DNA from: a virus
DNA: 55,525 bases
Virus record (IMG/VR): IMGVR_UViG_3300000116_000024
Coordinates: 1 to 55,525 of that record
Direction: 5' to 3' (one strand)
The stretch's first letter is position 1. Each line of letters opens with the position of its first letter. The translations under genes were made by a program, and so were the position numbers. This document shows, piece after piece, positions 13,001 through 20,700 of this stretch. The notes below the pieces were generated by a model. That model was not told where the DNA came from. It saw nothing but the letters and a program-made list of their open reading frames with translations, and did not search any database.

Positions 13001-15030
13001 GAAGGTGGGTACTTTAATGTACCCTTTCCATCTTTATCTAATATAGGCTCATCATCTTCATCTACATTAAAAGCAGATCCATATCTAAGATTTAAAGATT
13101 GATAAAAAGAGTAAGCAGAGTTAGCAGTTTCTTCAAAACGTTGAAGTCTTGCTGCATACGCTTCTTTAGTATCTGTCTGATTAGCTTTGCCTTCTTTTAC
13201 TAATTGTTCAAAACCTGCATCTGTACTAGCAAGTGTCTTGTATTCATCTATTTCAGACTTTACTAAATCAAATCTACCATACTTGATTCTAGGAGTTAAA
13301 TAGTTTATAATATAATCAGCTTCTAGATTTTTACTTGTAAATATATCTCCAGCTTTAAGACTAGCCTCTCTTTCAGTTTGTAAAACTGTTCCTCTATTTA
13401 CAGCTTCCTTAGTTTCTTCAGTGAAGTTACTAAGTTGAAACTTCATTTGTTTTAAAGCTTCTGGTAAATTAGAACTATTAAATTCATTAACTGCTTCATC
13501 TGTTTGTCTTGACAGTCTTTGGTTTTCTGTTTCGTAATTTTTATCAACTAATGATCTTACACTTGGTATACCGTTTATCATTATAGCACCAGATAAACCA
13601 CCTATAAGAGCATTCTTAGCACCTTCGTTACTAAACATCCCTTGTGTAATACCTACACCAACAGATTCCAACCAGTTAGTAGCTTCACCATTGTAAGCTT
13701 TATCATAATAGTCTTCTGTAGCGGTACCTATTCCAAATTGACTTGATTCCTCAAGTGCTTCAGAGTAAGAAAATATATAAGGTTTCCTTACTGCATTTAC
13801 AACTCTTCCTAATTTAGAAACTTGCTTCCTTGAAGCTCTACCAGCCTCATCAAAGATTATATCTTTTGTTTCTTTACCTAGTCCATTAAGTAATGTTTTT
13901 TCAGAACCGTAGGAACTTGACATTATCTTTGGTAACTGAATGTAATTTGTTGCAGTTAACAACATCATGTTTGAAAGCATTGAATAGTTACCTGCAGAAT
14001 CCGCTATTTTATTTATTTCAGCAAGATCTTCTCCATTAGGAACAACACCTTTTTCTTCTCTATATTTAGAAATTAGTTTCTGTCTGAAGTCATTCATGTT
14101 GTGTAAGCCCTCAAACCCTGCTTCACCTGTTGTAGACAAACCTGAAACTAATACTCGTTGACCTTTATTAAGAGTGTTGTACCCACCTGCTACTTTTAAA
14201 AATTTATCAGCTAAAATTTTTAGTTGTCCATATATACCAGAAGCTCCTTTACCTCCTGCTAAACCTGCTTCTGTTGCAGCAATTGCTTCACCTGCTTTAC
14301 CTGTAGAAAATAACTTAGATGCAAGTGGAATACCTTTTAAAATATTAGTATAAACACCAGCACTTAAATATGTACCAGCTGCAAATCCCATGTTTTTAAC
14401 AACCCCATCCCACAAAAAATTACCTGTCATCCAATAGTCAGGAGAATACCAATCAGCATCTCTTGACACTGCTGTATAATAATTAGGTAAAGCGTCTTCT
14501 AGTTTTTTATTAAACTTATCCAATGCTCTATTGAAATCGTTATCATAAAATGAAGCCATTCTACCATCACTTATTGCTTGAAATGTACCATTAACTAATC
14601 CAACTGTATTCTGTAAAAATGTAGTACCTGTAAGAGCTAACCCTTTTGAAACACCATTTACCATTTGAGCTCCCCAACCTTGACCTTGAGCTGCAGCATC
14701 TTCATTATCCCAACCTGCATCAGGATTAAAGTAATCATATCTTTCTGAACCTACATATTGATCCCCTGTTCTAGTCATAGGACCAACACCTTCACCAGAA
14801 GAAGTAGACCTAACTTTATTCATTAATGCTTCAACAGAATTTACCTCTGGTTCAGAACTTCCAATTGGAGCAGCAGTAACAGTGTCAAATTGAAACTCTG
14901 GCATTCCAGTAGGAGCTTTGTATCCTCCAAACCTTTCCTCCATAAAACCTTCATCCAACATAGGCTTAGGAATGCTTGGTGCAGGAATGCTTGTTCCTGT
15001 TTGAGCCTTTGGTAATTTATCTTTTGCCAT
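1036..15030 (-). CDS. 4664-aa giant virion protein with C-terminal crAss-like virion RNA polymerase
   Basis: This is the largest gene in the window. The motif V-G-S-D-F-D-I-D-K-L places D-F-D-I-D at residues 3756-3760, with 904 residues after it. Crassvirales virion RNA polymerases (for example gp66 of Cellulophaga phage phi14:2, about 2,200 aa) use a DxDxD triad to bind catalytic Mg and transcribe early genes after ejection into the cell. Upstream stretches such as FRSARKVGAPE and LYPLSYRVMKE fit the same domain. The polymerase should occupy roughly the last 2,000 residues. The first ~2,500 are extra: an N-terminal KAQTG motif (K8), hydrophobic Gly/Ala segments around residues 205-240 and 470-490 that could be membrane-active, a long charged coiled coil around 1185-1300, and HEAFE at 2379-2383 resembling a zinc-protease helix without its second His. 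Start and stop both overlap neighbours as TAATG. Polymerase assignment is strong; N-terminal roles are inferred. Confidence 0.9.
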   Translation of the reverse strand: MAKDKLPKAQTGTSIPAPSIPKPMLDEGFMEERFGGYKAPTGMPEFQFDTVTAAPIGSSEPEVNSVEALMNKVRSTSSGEGVGPMTRTGDQYVGSERYDYFNPDAGWDNEDAAAQGQGWGAQMVNGVSKGLALTGTTFLQNTVGLVNGTFQAISDGRMASFYDNDFNRALDKFNKKLEDALPNYYTAVSRDADWYSPDYWMTGNFLWDGVVKNMGFAAGTYLSAGVYTNILKGIPLASKLFSTGKAGEAIAATEAGLAGGKGASGIYGQLKILADKFLKVAGGYNTLNKGQRVLVSGLSTTGEAGFEGLHNMNDFRQKLISKYREEKGVVPNGEDLAEINKIADSAGNYSMLSNMMLLTATNYIQLPKIMSSSYGSEKTLLNGLGKETKDIIFDEAGRASRKQVSKLGRVVNAVRKPYIFSYSEALEESSQFGIGTATEDYYDKAYNGEATNWLESVGVGITQGMFSNEGAKNALIGGLSGAIMINGIPSVRSLVDKNYETENQRLSRQTDEAVNEFNSSNLPEALKQMKFQLSNFTEETKEAVNRGTVLQTEREASLKAGDIFTSKNLEADYIINYLTPRIKYGRFDLVKSEIDEYKTLASTDAGFEQLVKEGKANQTDTKEAYAARLQRFEETANSAYSFYQSLNLRYGSAFNVDEDDEPILDKDGKGTLKYPPSVMNKMLYTALKTEDFDQRIITLEGKLTAAGINTSEVLKSVVDGNFEAYNKAVEQIKSLDILGEKKDTLGSYLDDIADAAAQRQTFIKTYEDIKENPSKYLSEPIKQEQTDTPDVAPETIKVQTEKGVVDVEVETEYFVGNSVDYNEDGLDEIFKIGTLIVKGYNEDGTLKIVNTKTGEERNLTRGTFNKLKLGKVSTTRNNKTANYFYNHRNEIFELNRGKNFGGRVRGRLEYDNGKLYFVYKTKGSDKTTKVETTQADVKQKVSKLEKRINRAKSMFANAKTGAEKAEALIFFLNNAHHTDESVNEEDMAWFNNAKKEVEADGYIIDNEIGREIFDNETIEFALQRESDSVPKGTTIVNKIVRPRRLVDGKQVQSAKYDVLVGTGTTEERDILLQEFKDAENALDPKDLEGTRGRYDAAKKALKEYDDANFTKPGAEVKLKKELTTYKKAAPKAKTKVSNSNIKRKQLDNSFFVPQEGYDLPRITRVGSVQSKDQKASEQQFTSPQEIAKNKKTLAKNREARLEVLTQLGEEGKQNIAELEKTITKASEDLAKVKEDLANIRKMKKAGPDGPKIKLTFSKATKSFTRSINKLTQMRKDLNKTIKLAEAEREEVLNDISYFEQYANEISDAPEDSGEFLKELKSQVKILADNGKNLANIIKAAKKMGTTLRQVTKKAASLFKKAIKSTYIVDDTYAQSLNDLLSDVAAGRDLDVTWPALKQEIVNFQLTNDISKDVNLNEADIENTVSEVRKLESDITELRNEYRARKIILDRFQSIMNEYNAQKAAEQKIINDQKLLDKILDTGIKAVPLKEYEGPYNPIKLKSTDILPVATNPINEGKDHQTRANTFGANLNSFENRDDIRGIYLTSAIQDQLLPGVVERMLDGDPDLIKRFKDSMIIMVMVNENGELVGEDGQPIPEGESSLDNAIYQAMPEAGLTNTKGSMFREGTDEAVKTSVTEQYAKFRQAVLGQSALGIPQVIEASFGSPKYSIDSNGNNVYTDVTSVQDAGLIDEVSLEKKPLIFVPKSKGTVSEGTVSYDSPLGRVFLRMPNAYVPLRNRKHTRKEATVIFETILQLSKNITQGEGVESDSSIDLLNFLKRVTYWGMPLDSNGERKEPGRNSVFFQRTDPDAGGGLKFTKLQLVIGKSPDSKFDFAPSELEMQKDLIISVLENTYNNVNAYDQILNDLDAEFQQIVGVEDGEIQDVIWPNYQTYLLSNTNPDGSARESYELPLHTNLKVKEEGEVSRENIYFFSKTGQENYTVPSPAAQRQKVNQATNLPITKEGKAVVTPSAPSTPSTPTQSKGSKFYTFDGETMNQYVFADGQILSFKWRQQKGVVPAKEQIVIYNQPGDNFQEIIDAIPVKSTNVPEEIKKKKSDYLKGLIFTAIEAQLAYEKAKFAFSVEISDAAVEKGEAEGGGRGLFDDIAPVTPAPAEQTSNVETVNYNGTKYSVDFNIGSGTITNLKTGKVIDSTSSLGSTIVDLATMQQGSESPLQTSEVALNKESSMSSVVSSWLQTEEGSLDNQTAEESASKFALIYNRKNPVTGEDNRSVAQIIEDNKSLTPSQRKDNAGQVGTDLFNTIAQGMSVRETILNEIKNQTLSLDPTEDTPSQGGLNFSDSIEDALSDMNDEHFREVIEAEMSLFEEENWKEVASWMKKNLPTVQLNRVKNIIQAGGGRLAWGMFKSNAIYVYENAEVGTLYHEAFEAVFNQFLSAEEVSKLRTDFKQRKGTFVDRPTGQEIKFSEATGQQMKEHLAEEFRDYVKNNKQPKGFFAKVFKQLKDLIEKWFTSSNSDTYTNELFDRINTGFYASPEVKKFSELKGYKIGDGNINDMLYAPNSENAEFRVIPLNDKEIYDTIQEMTYQLVTEVIKDDDNLFNLDALVGTEVETYKRLQTRVIQIARQKQVAINKYIIANESKLTDKDRSNLNVLIAKNKKLEKNILQSWPVLIERHKQYLQSFNISFDQGAQDQLEDNDRIRESNKFDASKIDSLKAASVSLKLLLSTLQVRNNETGKPIISSINGSVLQPYSKTAITLMANLHTSESPDEMMVKLQELAKNNATYAPLYARIMGKGINEGAPTFDNVTKQKSRMITAMWRTLKKQAPEVLNTYVFEDGITVQPAAYSTASEQVKADYLNGISSQAKSNNGFFNYNPANGKYTPKRLELNNVALNTPTAMSNFLLRLGIAFSDTDMRKLYRIGKQEDLKKVVQSIKDSVSSIQSVTTFSQGSLDISGRLRQLAFLQVTATNPDFDSTYNNVSGEKVQTYFGVNAIDKLFVALQNVKNKSELAGTQFEYLLTDEFSQGSNLMSRMFASDGSKKANTDELLKPGIAGGIVYEKKKNSASTRLTDKERYIQELNLNLDGRFMNLVPGDASLEHMVNMGKAVKASQLSDVGLARVISNIFKPYLLSEINLSRADRYIPELKYEEGTPEFDKRKNTDLRFFKGILGETLHNEVVSQEGTPEEVYELYKNKIDESITKYIKGWVNKNYSYLDKFEMIDVSGDIVNNYNIENVAFPKNMSADKLTRELTAVGINYMVANIEMHKLLYSDPYQYKDELKRTKSFLSPSQVLVNNSPLFQAQQNIVWNEGYEKGDIGYYNLMKDYFNTATHEDVIGAIDLPGYEAYEETDGAGIISFPAYRAMRIQADNWNDAEEKQYRYDIAYEKKDKSIKLTPEEKALLNDKTFKMVKSAYPDQKPIVSGSRLAKDGGKSSFNNIVLDKYSLYPLSYRVMKEMNADNAINLYNKMQKESVDYIIFRSARKVGAPEKAHETYNKETGEFNNEPYEETIKVPFSIMGIQSEVPSKEKDLVTRGSQPTKLITLDMFDNGVPIDFKHFTGKNDAPREEQWALLTDEERLEQSDIFKESENNTEILDALTEDSYERVLRRLGIVETDDGRFVIEDFSEATKTLRSELFKREVNDNISDALTNFLDKGTTLETTPVYQQVRNILYSIVNKELVKPKISGGLKTQIPSTFFESTKTKYNDKLNGYTSDTLDFYVDEDGKRVMEIMVGRWFKSDMNDKDLLEYLNKEENQGILEGLAFRTPTQAQNSIDVIRVARLLPREFGDNVVVPSAIVEKVGSDFDIDKLAIYLKNVFYRKGKLEVVPFFGTGSEAKNEFAKMFDGGQLLTSSQKKQLDALGQLKSWEVQGLINNEETDLGFGDLLAQLGIVEQEDSLETFINELSEIGVRDTIINRLYKQSLENGYITSSRNIVSHPQNFENLIRPNSAKQLQDLSKRVVNKLFGEPFNYTKVDNLLNNRFMLRLRQAFVSGKRAIGIAAVAQTGHSQNQKTIITVDTDKIENMTLEDQYWLGDGQVKFENYNKSDGKASLSGIYNADGQLISNINSQLMDGYVDISKGPWIMEMGATPQAAPTILFLNSIGVPIDQIIFFINQPIIREYLLTLENKGKRWIYNDAIMEDLLSKYNVTDFNANTKNDFVIEDAVTLEENLGKTNFSEKEANQQGAYLMEFLKYSRMSSQYYTFTAGTNFDTAMLNDPFLIFKKKVAYGKAKSSVIAGAESKLASGFVRKLGQRLGILPNDEGKGNTRDALSNFLLSDRGNVRTVLETVLLPYTERPDKEFVRIARKAVNNLFDWAMQTKGLNTQIEKILLNDDGVAAQVGELINKIKTSKKGSPYFSMINNLVVSNLEVLPSRKAGAVPNNLRLGKIGTQAYEVNSIIYSFRELRTFLEEMGQSELYDGIVKLSVLQSGLSSSPISFTSYLPQEDVDKIYKYTLPLLENLPNLQDFADLNMFQRNNWQDDTIVRADSLFMLTPKATNNVKSASFPSIAAWARPDSVNTAFQNGNIPLTVTQNVSNFKAGDDTMVFSWTDLSYSRTEVAAMRKAGNYDYVKKGLFKIVRDPEGLPIVHNSENKKKGTVDKYYIYKHINAFGDSYRAQEFYTNARKSVIDNGLMKANEKSDLIVSSAWDGSLGKAFPSVLESGETYFNKLNDGTFLLADNAKYRPSEITSEMLLEMGYPEDVTGRLIKLICKG

Positions 15031-17678
15031 TATTGTGGAATGTTAAGTGGTTGATTCTGTAATAATTTTTTTTCTTCTAATGTCATATCTCTTCCTGTAT
15101 AAAAACGAAAAAGAGCATCATCTGTCAATGAGTTCATAAAAGTTACCATTTCAGCTTTATTTAACCCTCTCCCACCTCCAAAGTCTATTTCAAAATTTGA
15201 AGTACGATTAGGAATCGTTGGATTAAGTGGGTCAGTTCCTTGAAGTTTTGGATCTAAGTAGTCAAAGTTTATTTGTAGGTAAACCTCTGGATCATTGTTC
15301 CTAGGGTTTCTTTTTGTTATTAAATTACCTGACACATTTCTTAAAAGTTTAATACTTGGAAAGTCCATTTGTTGTAGGTATGCATTTTGTGGAGTTGTAA
15401 CTCTAGAAGATTTACCAAACTCGTCAGGAATTGCTGTTGTAAAGAAATCTTTTTGATTAATGCTAGGATTAGTAGAAAGAAGTTGAGGCATGTACTTGCT
15501 ATCAAATGAAGCAACCTCAGGAGTTTTTTCTACTTTAATATCAAAAGACTTTGTAAGTAGTCCATATTGTTCGTCTGTTAATGGTATTGGTATATTAAAA
15601 CCTGCACCACTAACCCTAAGTTCTTGCACACCTGTATTTATAGATACATCATTTATTTTATCTTTTACAGCCATTATGTTTGCAGCTGTAGATTTATCTA
15701 GTCCTGGCCAACCACCTCTACCATTAGCAACAAGCTCGATTGTTCCTAATACAGACTGTAATTGATTTTTAACTTCTTTATCAGACATGTTAAGTGGTAC
15801 AGCAACATTTTGGTCTAGTGGTGTAGCTTTTAATATTAACTCTGACTCTAATTTATCTCTTCTTGTATTAATTTCTTGAAGTTGTTTTCTAACACCTTTC
15901 ATCATTTCATAACCAAGAGTTCCATCACTTGCTCTCCAATCTTTATATAATTGAAATGCTTGATCATTATTTAATGTACGTCTTGCTAACTCGTCATCCC
16001 ACCTTTTAACAATACCGCCAGATACTGCTTCCATTTTTGCAAAATCTTGAAAAGACTCTAGTAAAACAGCTGTTTGTTCAGCATTAAATCCTCCAAAGGT
16101 TGCATTTTGATATTCTACAGGAATTATATTAGATAAATCTATAGGTAGCTGTTTATCAACCACATCTGAAATTGATTTATTTTTAAATAAAGAACTATCA
16201 GCTCTACGTTGTGCATTTATGTAACCTTGTACATCTCCTACTGAAGAAGGTGATACTGTAGAAAACCCATTAGTTTTCGCTGTATTTAACAATCTATCAA
16301 ACTCAGTAAGTCCTTTTTCTTCTGATTCATAATCACCTTCATTAAATATCCCATCATTATTTACATCTACAAATCTTAATTGGTCATCCCAACCCATTAA
16401 ATCTGCAACTCTTTTTCTTTCTGAGGTAGCTAAATTTACTAAGTTAGTTCTCTTTGTAGTGTCATCTTTAATTATACTATCAGGAGTTATGTTCTCTCCA
16501 GGAATAGGAAAAGAATCTCCAGTTTTAGGTGTTTTAAGCAAGTCAACCTCTTCTCGTTTAAGACCTTGCATTATTTGATTATTTCTTACTTGCTCGTTAT
16601 GTTTTGCTAAAGCTAAAGCTCTATTGTCTTTTTGCATTTGAACAGTAAAATAAGGACTTACTTTTGAAGTTGTATCAACATCTCTACTAGAAAATGATTG
16701 AGATATATTCTCCATCCATTTTATTGTATAAAATTCTGCTTTTGAACCAGCTACATTACCTTCTTCAAAACCTTTAGAAACAGAATCATACTCTCTTTTA
16801 TTTGCTGTAATTAATGCATCTTGCATCGTTAGCTGTTGTTCAATTTGTAACTTTTGTGCAGGTGTTTGTACATTTTCTAATAAGTTTACAAGCTCAGATC
16901 TTTTTTCATTTAAAAATGTAAATCTTTTTTTGTAACCACTATTTATTTGATTAATGTAATCCTCAGTAGTAGTATTAGAATACTTATATTCTCCATCTAA
17001 TGATAGTTGTCTCCATGCTTGAGGGCTTAGACCAGATTTGAGAGCTGTTTGTATTTTTTCTGGTGAAAGTTCCTTTATAACTTCTTTAGTCATTACATCT
17101 ATGTACTTGTCTGTCACAGGATCAAACATTATTTCATTTGAAGTTACGTCTTGAGCAAGAGCTTTTATTATCTTTTGCGCATCTTCTTGAACATTTACAT
17201 ACGGAGAAACATTATTACTATACCTAGAACCATCAGTGTTAAACCACTTACTTACATTTTGTTTAAATTTTGCATCATTAGAAGGTGCCCATTTTCCTTC
17301 TAGTTGAAGTTTTTCAACAGCTGCTACATCCTTTTTATACTTAGCAGTATCTGAAACAGCGCCTATAACCTTAGGATCTTTTGATATTTGATTAGTCATT
17401 CCATTTACAGAATTAACTAAAGCAAAGTTAGAAAAGTCACCTCCTGCTACATTGGTTAATTGACTACCTAATGCATTAAGCTTTGACTGTAAGTATTGTT
17501 TATCTTCAGGTTTAGCGATTTCAAGTCCAGCAATATTATCAATACTTTGTTGTATCTTCTCTACTCCTTTGTCATAACGCTCCTGTTTGTATTGTCCAAC
17601 CTTTGCCATAGCCTCCACAGGAAGTTGTTGTACATAGGGATTGAACTTAATATTAGCTGGGTCTTTATATGATGCCAT
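15030..17678 (-). CDS. 882-aa virion cargo protein upstream of the virion RNA polymerase
   Basis: The protein opens MASYKDPANIKFNPYVQQLP and continues with helix-rich, Gln/Lys/Asp-rich sequence, a style I associate with the internal (cargo) proteins of crAss-like phages. No signal peptide, membrane helix or catalytic motif is visible. One local feature stands out: D-V-N-N-D-G-I-F-N-E-G-D at residues 438-449 matches an EF-hand/dockerin-type Ca-binding loop. The gene lies immediately before the RNA polymerase gene, its TAA overlapping that ATG, so the two are probably co-translated and co-packaged. A promoter-like TTG-N20-TACATTTG ends only 7 nt before the ATG, giving a very short or absent leader. 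Function is inferred from position: ejected or muzzle-bound cargo, possibly a partner of the polymerase polypeptide. Confidence 0.75.
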   Translation of the reverse strand: MASYKDPANIKFNPYVQQLPVEAMAKVGQYKQERYDKGVEKIQQSIDNIAGLEIAKPEDKQYLQSKLNALGSQLTNVAGGDFSNFALVNSVNGMTNQISKDPKVIGAVSDTAKYKKDVAAVEKLQLEGKWAPSNDAKFKQNVSKWFNTDGSRYSNNVSPYVNVQEDAQKIIKALAQDVTSNEIMFDPVTDKYIDVMTKEVIKELSPEKIQTALKSGLSPQAWRQLSLDGEYKYSNTTTEDYINQINSGYKKRFTFLNEKRSELVNLLENVQTPAQKLQIEQQLTMQDALITANKREYDSVSKGFEEGNVAGSKAEFYTIKWMENISQSFSSRDVDTTSKVSPYFTVQMQKDNRALALAKHNEQVRNNQIMQGLKREEVDLLKTPKTGDSFPIPGENITPDSIIKDDTTKRTNLVNLATSERKRVADLMGWDDQLRFVDVNNDGIFNEGDYESEEKGLTEFDRLLNTAKTNGFSTVSPSSVGDVQGYINAQRRADSSLFKNKSISDVVDKQLPIDLSNIIPVEYQNATFGGFNAEQTAVLLESFQDFAKMEAVSGGIVKRWDDELARRTLNNDQAFQLYKDWRASDGTLGYEMMKGVRKQLQEINTRRDKLESELILKATPLDQNVAVPLNMSDKEVKNQLQSVLGTIELVANGRGGWPGLDKSTAANIMAVKDKINDVSINTGVQELRVSGAGFNIPIPLTDEQYGLLTKSFDIKVEKTPEVASFDSKYMPQLLSTNPSINQKDFFTTAIPDEFGKSSRVTTPQNAYLQQMDFPSIKLLRNVSGNLITKRNPRNNDPEVYLQINFDYLDPKLQGTDPLNPTIPNRTSNFEIDFGGGRGLNKAEMVTFMNSLTDDALFRFYTGRDMTLEEKKLLQNQPLNIPQ

Positions 17679-17685
17679 AATTTAA

Positions 17686-17716
17686 CAAATGTAATGGGAT
17701 TATACTCCTTATCCAA
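17686..17716 (-). promoter_or_regulatory. Bacteroidota-type promoter candidate before the 882-aa/RNA-polymerase pair
   Basis: Read on the minus strand the site is TTG, 20 nt, TACATTTG. It matches the -33 TTG and -7 TAnnTTTG elements of flavobacterial and Bacteroides housekeeping promoters. The -7 box lies 7 nt upstream of the ATG at 17678, implying a leaderless or near-leaderless mRNA. The -33 element lies inside an inverted repeat (17713-17736). It occupies the only sizeable gap in this stretch of the array. Confidence 0.5.
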
Positions 17717-17736
17717 ACTAGACTAACTAGTTTTGG
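17713..17736. repeat. Inverted repeat overlapping the -33 element
   Basis: CCAAACTAG at 17713-17721 and CTAGTTTTGG at 17727-17736 form a stem of nine pairs with one bulged base and a 5-nt loop. No T-run follows on the minus strand, so a terminator is unlikely. Overlap with the promoter -33 element suggests an operator, or an RNA hairpin ending the upstream 1226-aa message. Confidence 0.45.
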
Positions 17737-17758
17737 TAAAGTTTTATAATCGATTTTA

Positions 17759-20700
17759 TTATAAATTTCTTATTGCTCTTAGAATATTACTATTCTTATT
17801 ATTTTTTGTAACCTTCTTTCCGTACTTACCACTTTCTGGAATTTCTTCTAGCTCTTCTACTTCTTTTGTTTTTCCTTCTTCTTCTTTTATTTCCTTTTTA
17901 AATGGATTGTTTTGAGAAAACCAACTTAATAAAGAGGCAGCATTGTTAACTCCTTGATTCCCACCTGTAATTCCTTGTACCATACTTAACGGACTAATAC
18001 CTGTCATACCTTGACCTGTATTAAATTGAGTAGGATTTACAACATTTAATCTTTGATTGTTATCATATTTAAAAGTTGGATACATGTTAGCATATACTTT
18101 ATTCATAACATTTTCTAACTTGTTTTTAGAGTACTTGTCACTAATAGAGTTCAGTATATCTATATTTTGTGTACGTGTATTAGCTGCAGCCTGAGCTTGT
18201 CTATCTGCTTGCTGATCATAAATACCCAAGTTCTTTAACATAGCATCATTTAATGTAGCTTGATTTCCTGAATAAACATTATCTTTCATTGCTTGATTCT
18301 GTCTAAACTCTTCAGCATTAATTTTATTCAACGCATCATAAGTTGGAGCTTGTGCTAAAGCAAGTGCTGCAGGATTATTTTGCAATGTAGCATTTCTTTG
18401 CATTGCTCTAGATTGTGACGTTACATCATTTCTCATATCTTGAAGAGAAATATCATAAGGAACTCTTAGCTGAGGTTGAAAACCTTGAGCTTGTACAGGT
18501 TGTACCTGATTAGTAGCCATTGCATAATATTCTCCAAGAAGTTGATTCTTGTCAAGAGACTGATCTTCTGGTGAATTATTAAAATTAACACCAGGACCTA
18601 TATTTCCTTTAGGAGCAACAGTTGTTGTTTCAGTAGTAGTATCGGTATCACCAAGCATTACTTTCTCCTCTGTGTAGTTTGTTACTTCCTCAGCTTCCTT
18701 AGCAGGTGTAAATACAGCATCTCTAGTTTCTTGCCCAAATATTCCATCAACTTTAACAGGGTCAATACCTGCCTCTTTAGCTCTTTTATTAAATTCTTTC
18801 TGAAATTTTAATATAGCTGAAGATACTTTCTTACCCTTGTATGTTACCATTTTATTAGGATCAGTTTTACTCCAATCAAACCAAGGATTGTTTTCTTTCA
18901 AAGTATCATAATCTTCTTGTGTAACACCTCCAGCAAATGATGTCTTTGGATCAATCGCTTGACCTTCAGGCGTATATCCTAATGAGCTACCTGACATTTC
19001 CACAGCCTCTGTTGTATTTGTTTCAGGGTTTCTTCTTATATAAACATTTGGATTGTTAGGATCTACCTTATAGCCTGCTGCCTCTAACTCTTCCTCAGTC
19101 ATGTCAGTTAAAGGAATTTGTTTTTTATTAAAATCATTTGCACTTGGAGGATTGGTAGTTTCATTACCAGTAGTCTCAACACCATCTTCGCCCATCTTCA
19201 ATCTTGCTCCATACTTAGCATTTTCTATCCTCATAGGATCTTCAACCAATTTTCTTTTATTTATAAACTCATTTGCTTTTATTCCATAGTCATCAAATGT
19301 TTCATTCATAGCTTCTTGTAAATCAGCTAATATACTCTTCTTCTCAGCAATGTTTTTTAATTTCATATCTGCACCTTTTAATACTACATCCGCAGTTCTT
19401 CTTTCTAACTGTCCAAACACTGTATCATCTGATTCTAATCCTAAATCAGCAACCTTTGCTTGTGTTCTGTTAATACTAGCTTCGTCTTTATTTAAAACGT
19501 TAGCAACATAGTTTTTATACTTTTTACCTTTTGCTCGTTCATCCCCTATTTCTGAAATGTATTCTTCTGGAATCTTCATATCCCCATATACAACTAAGCT
19601 ATCATCTATTTCTTGTGCTGGTTCATTTTCCACCTCTACACTTGCGTTAGATGTTATATCTCCACCCATAGACATCTTTTTAGCATCATCACCATAAGCA
19701 ACACCTATTCCTGTTTGTCCTGTACTAGGATCACGATAGTCATGAGAGTTACCTTTAAATTGAATACTCTCTCCACCAGCATAAGGATTGTAAGAAACTG
19801 TTTCAGCTTTCCCACCCCATAGTGTTTTAAGATTTCCTCCCATTTTCATTGTGTCTAATGCAGAAGGGTTGGGTGAAACATAATCACCTCTCATGTTACC
19901 ACCACTTCTATAAGAAGGTACGTTTCCTCCATCACGCACGTATGAAGAATATCCTGCCTGAATAGAAGGAGCTATAGCACCATATGACATTTCTTTAGTA
20001 TTTTTTGCAGTAACCTCATTTTCTAACCTTTGTCTTCTATCGTTTCTATCAAGCAAATCTCCTGCAGCAGATCCAAGGAAACCACCTACAGCAGAACCTA
20101 AAGGACCAAAGGCACTACCAATAGTACCACCAATTTTACCACCAATGTTACTTCCAGCATCATCATTTACACCAACCATTCCAGCAAGTTGAGATCCTGC
20201 TGCACCGTACATTCCTCCACCATATGAAGCATTTCCAGCATCAAATGAGGTAAATCCTTGTGCAGCTTGTTTTAAGTAACCACCTTGACCAAATGATTTT
20301 TGTTGATTAGGATTAACAAGAGGCATGTATTCACCATTAAACATTCCACCATCTTGTGCTTTATTAAAACTACGTGCATTCTTAGCAAAGTTTGCCATTT
20401 TTACAACTTCTTTACTATATTTACTTTTATTAGCCATCACTTTATCAGCTGCTTCAGCTACAGACATTCCTCTTTTCTTAGCCCATGCTGTAAACTTACC
20501 TTCATTTTTAGGATTAATATTAATTCCACTTTTAGCTAGAACATTTGTTCCTACACCATATACTGGAAAGAACTCTTCTCCTGTATTTGTAAAATCTTCA
20601 GGACGTACATATGACCTATCTACTTTTTCTGGTGTTGTTTTAGATGCTTGTAAAGCAATATCAGACACTTGTCTAGCTTGCTTTGCAGAACCTAATGCTT

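Noticed and set aside
1036-15030. Stop-codon reassignment (TAG or TGA) as in some crAss-like phages
   Set aside because: All large frames close cleanly under the standard code; TAG and TGA are used as true stops (37833, 39729), so recoding is not needed.
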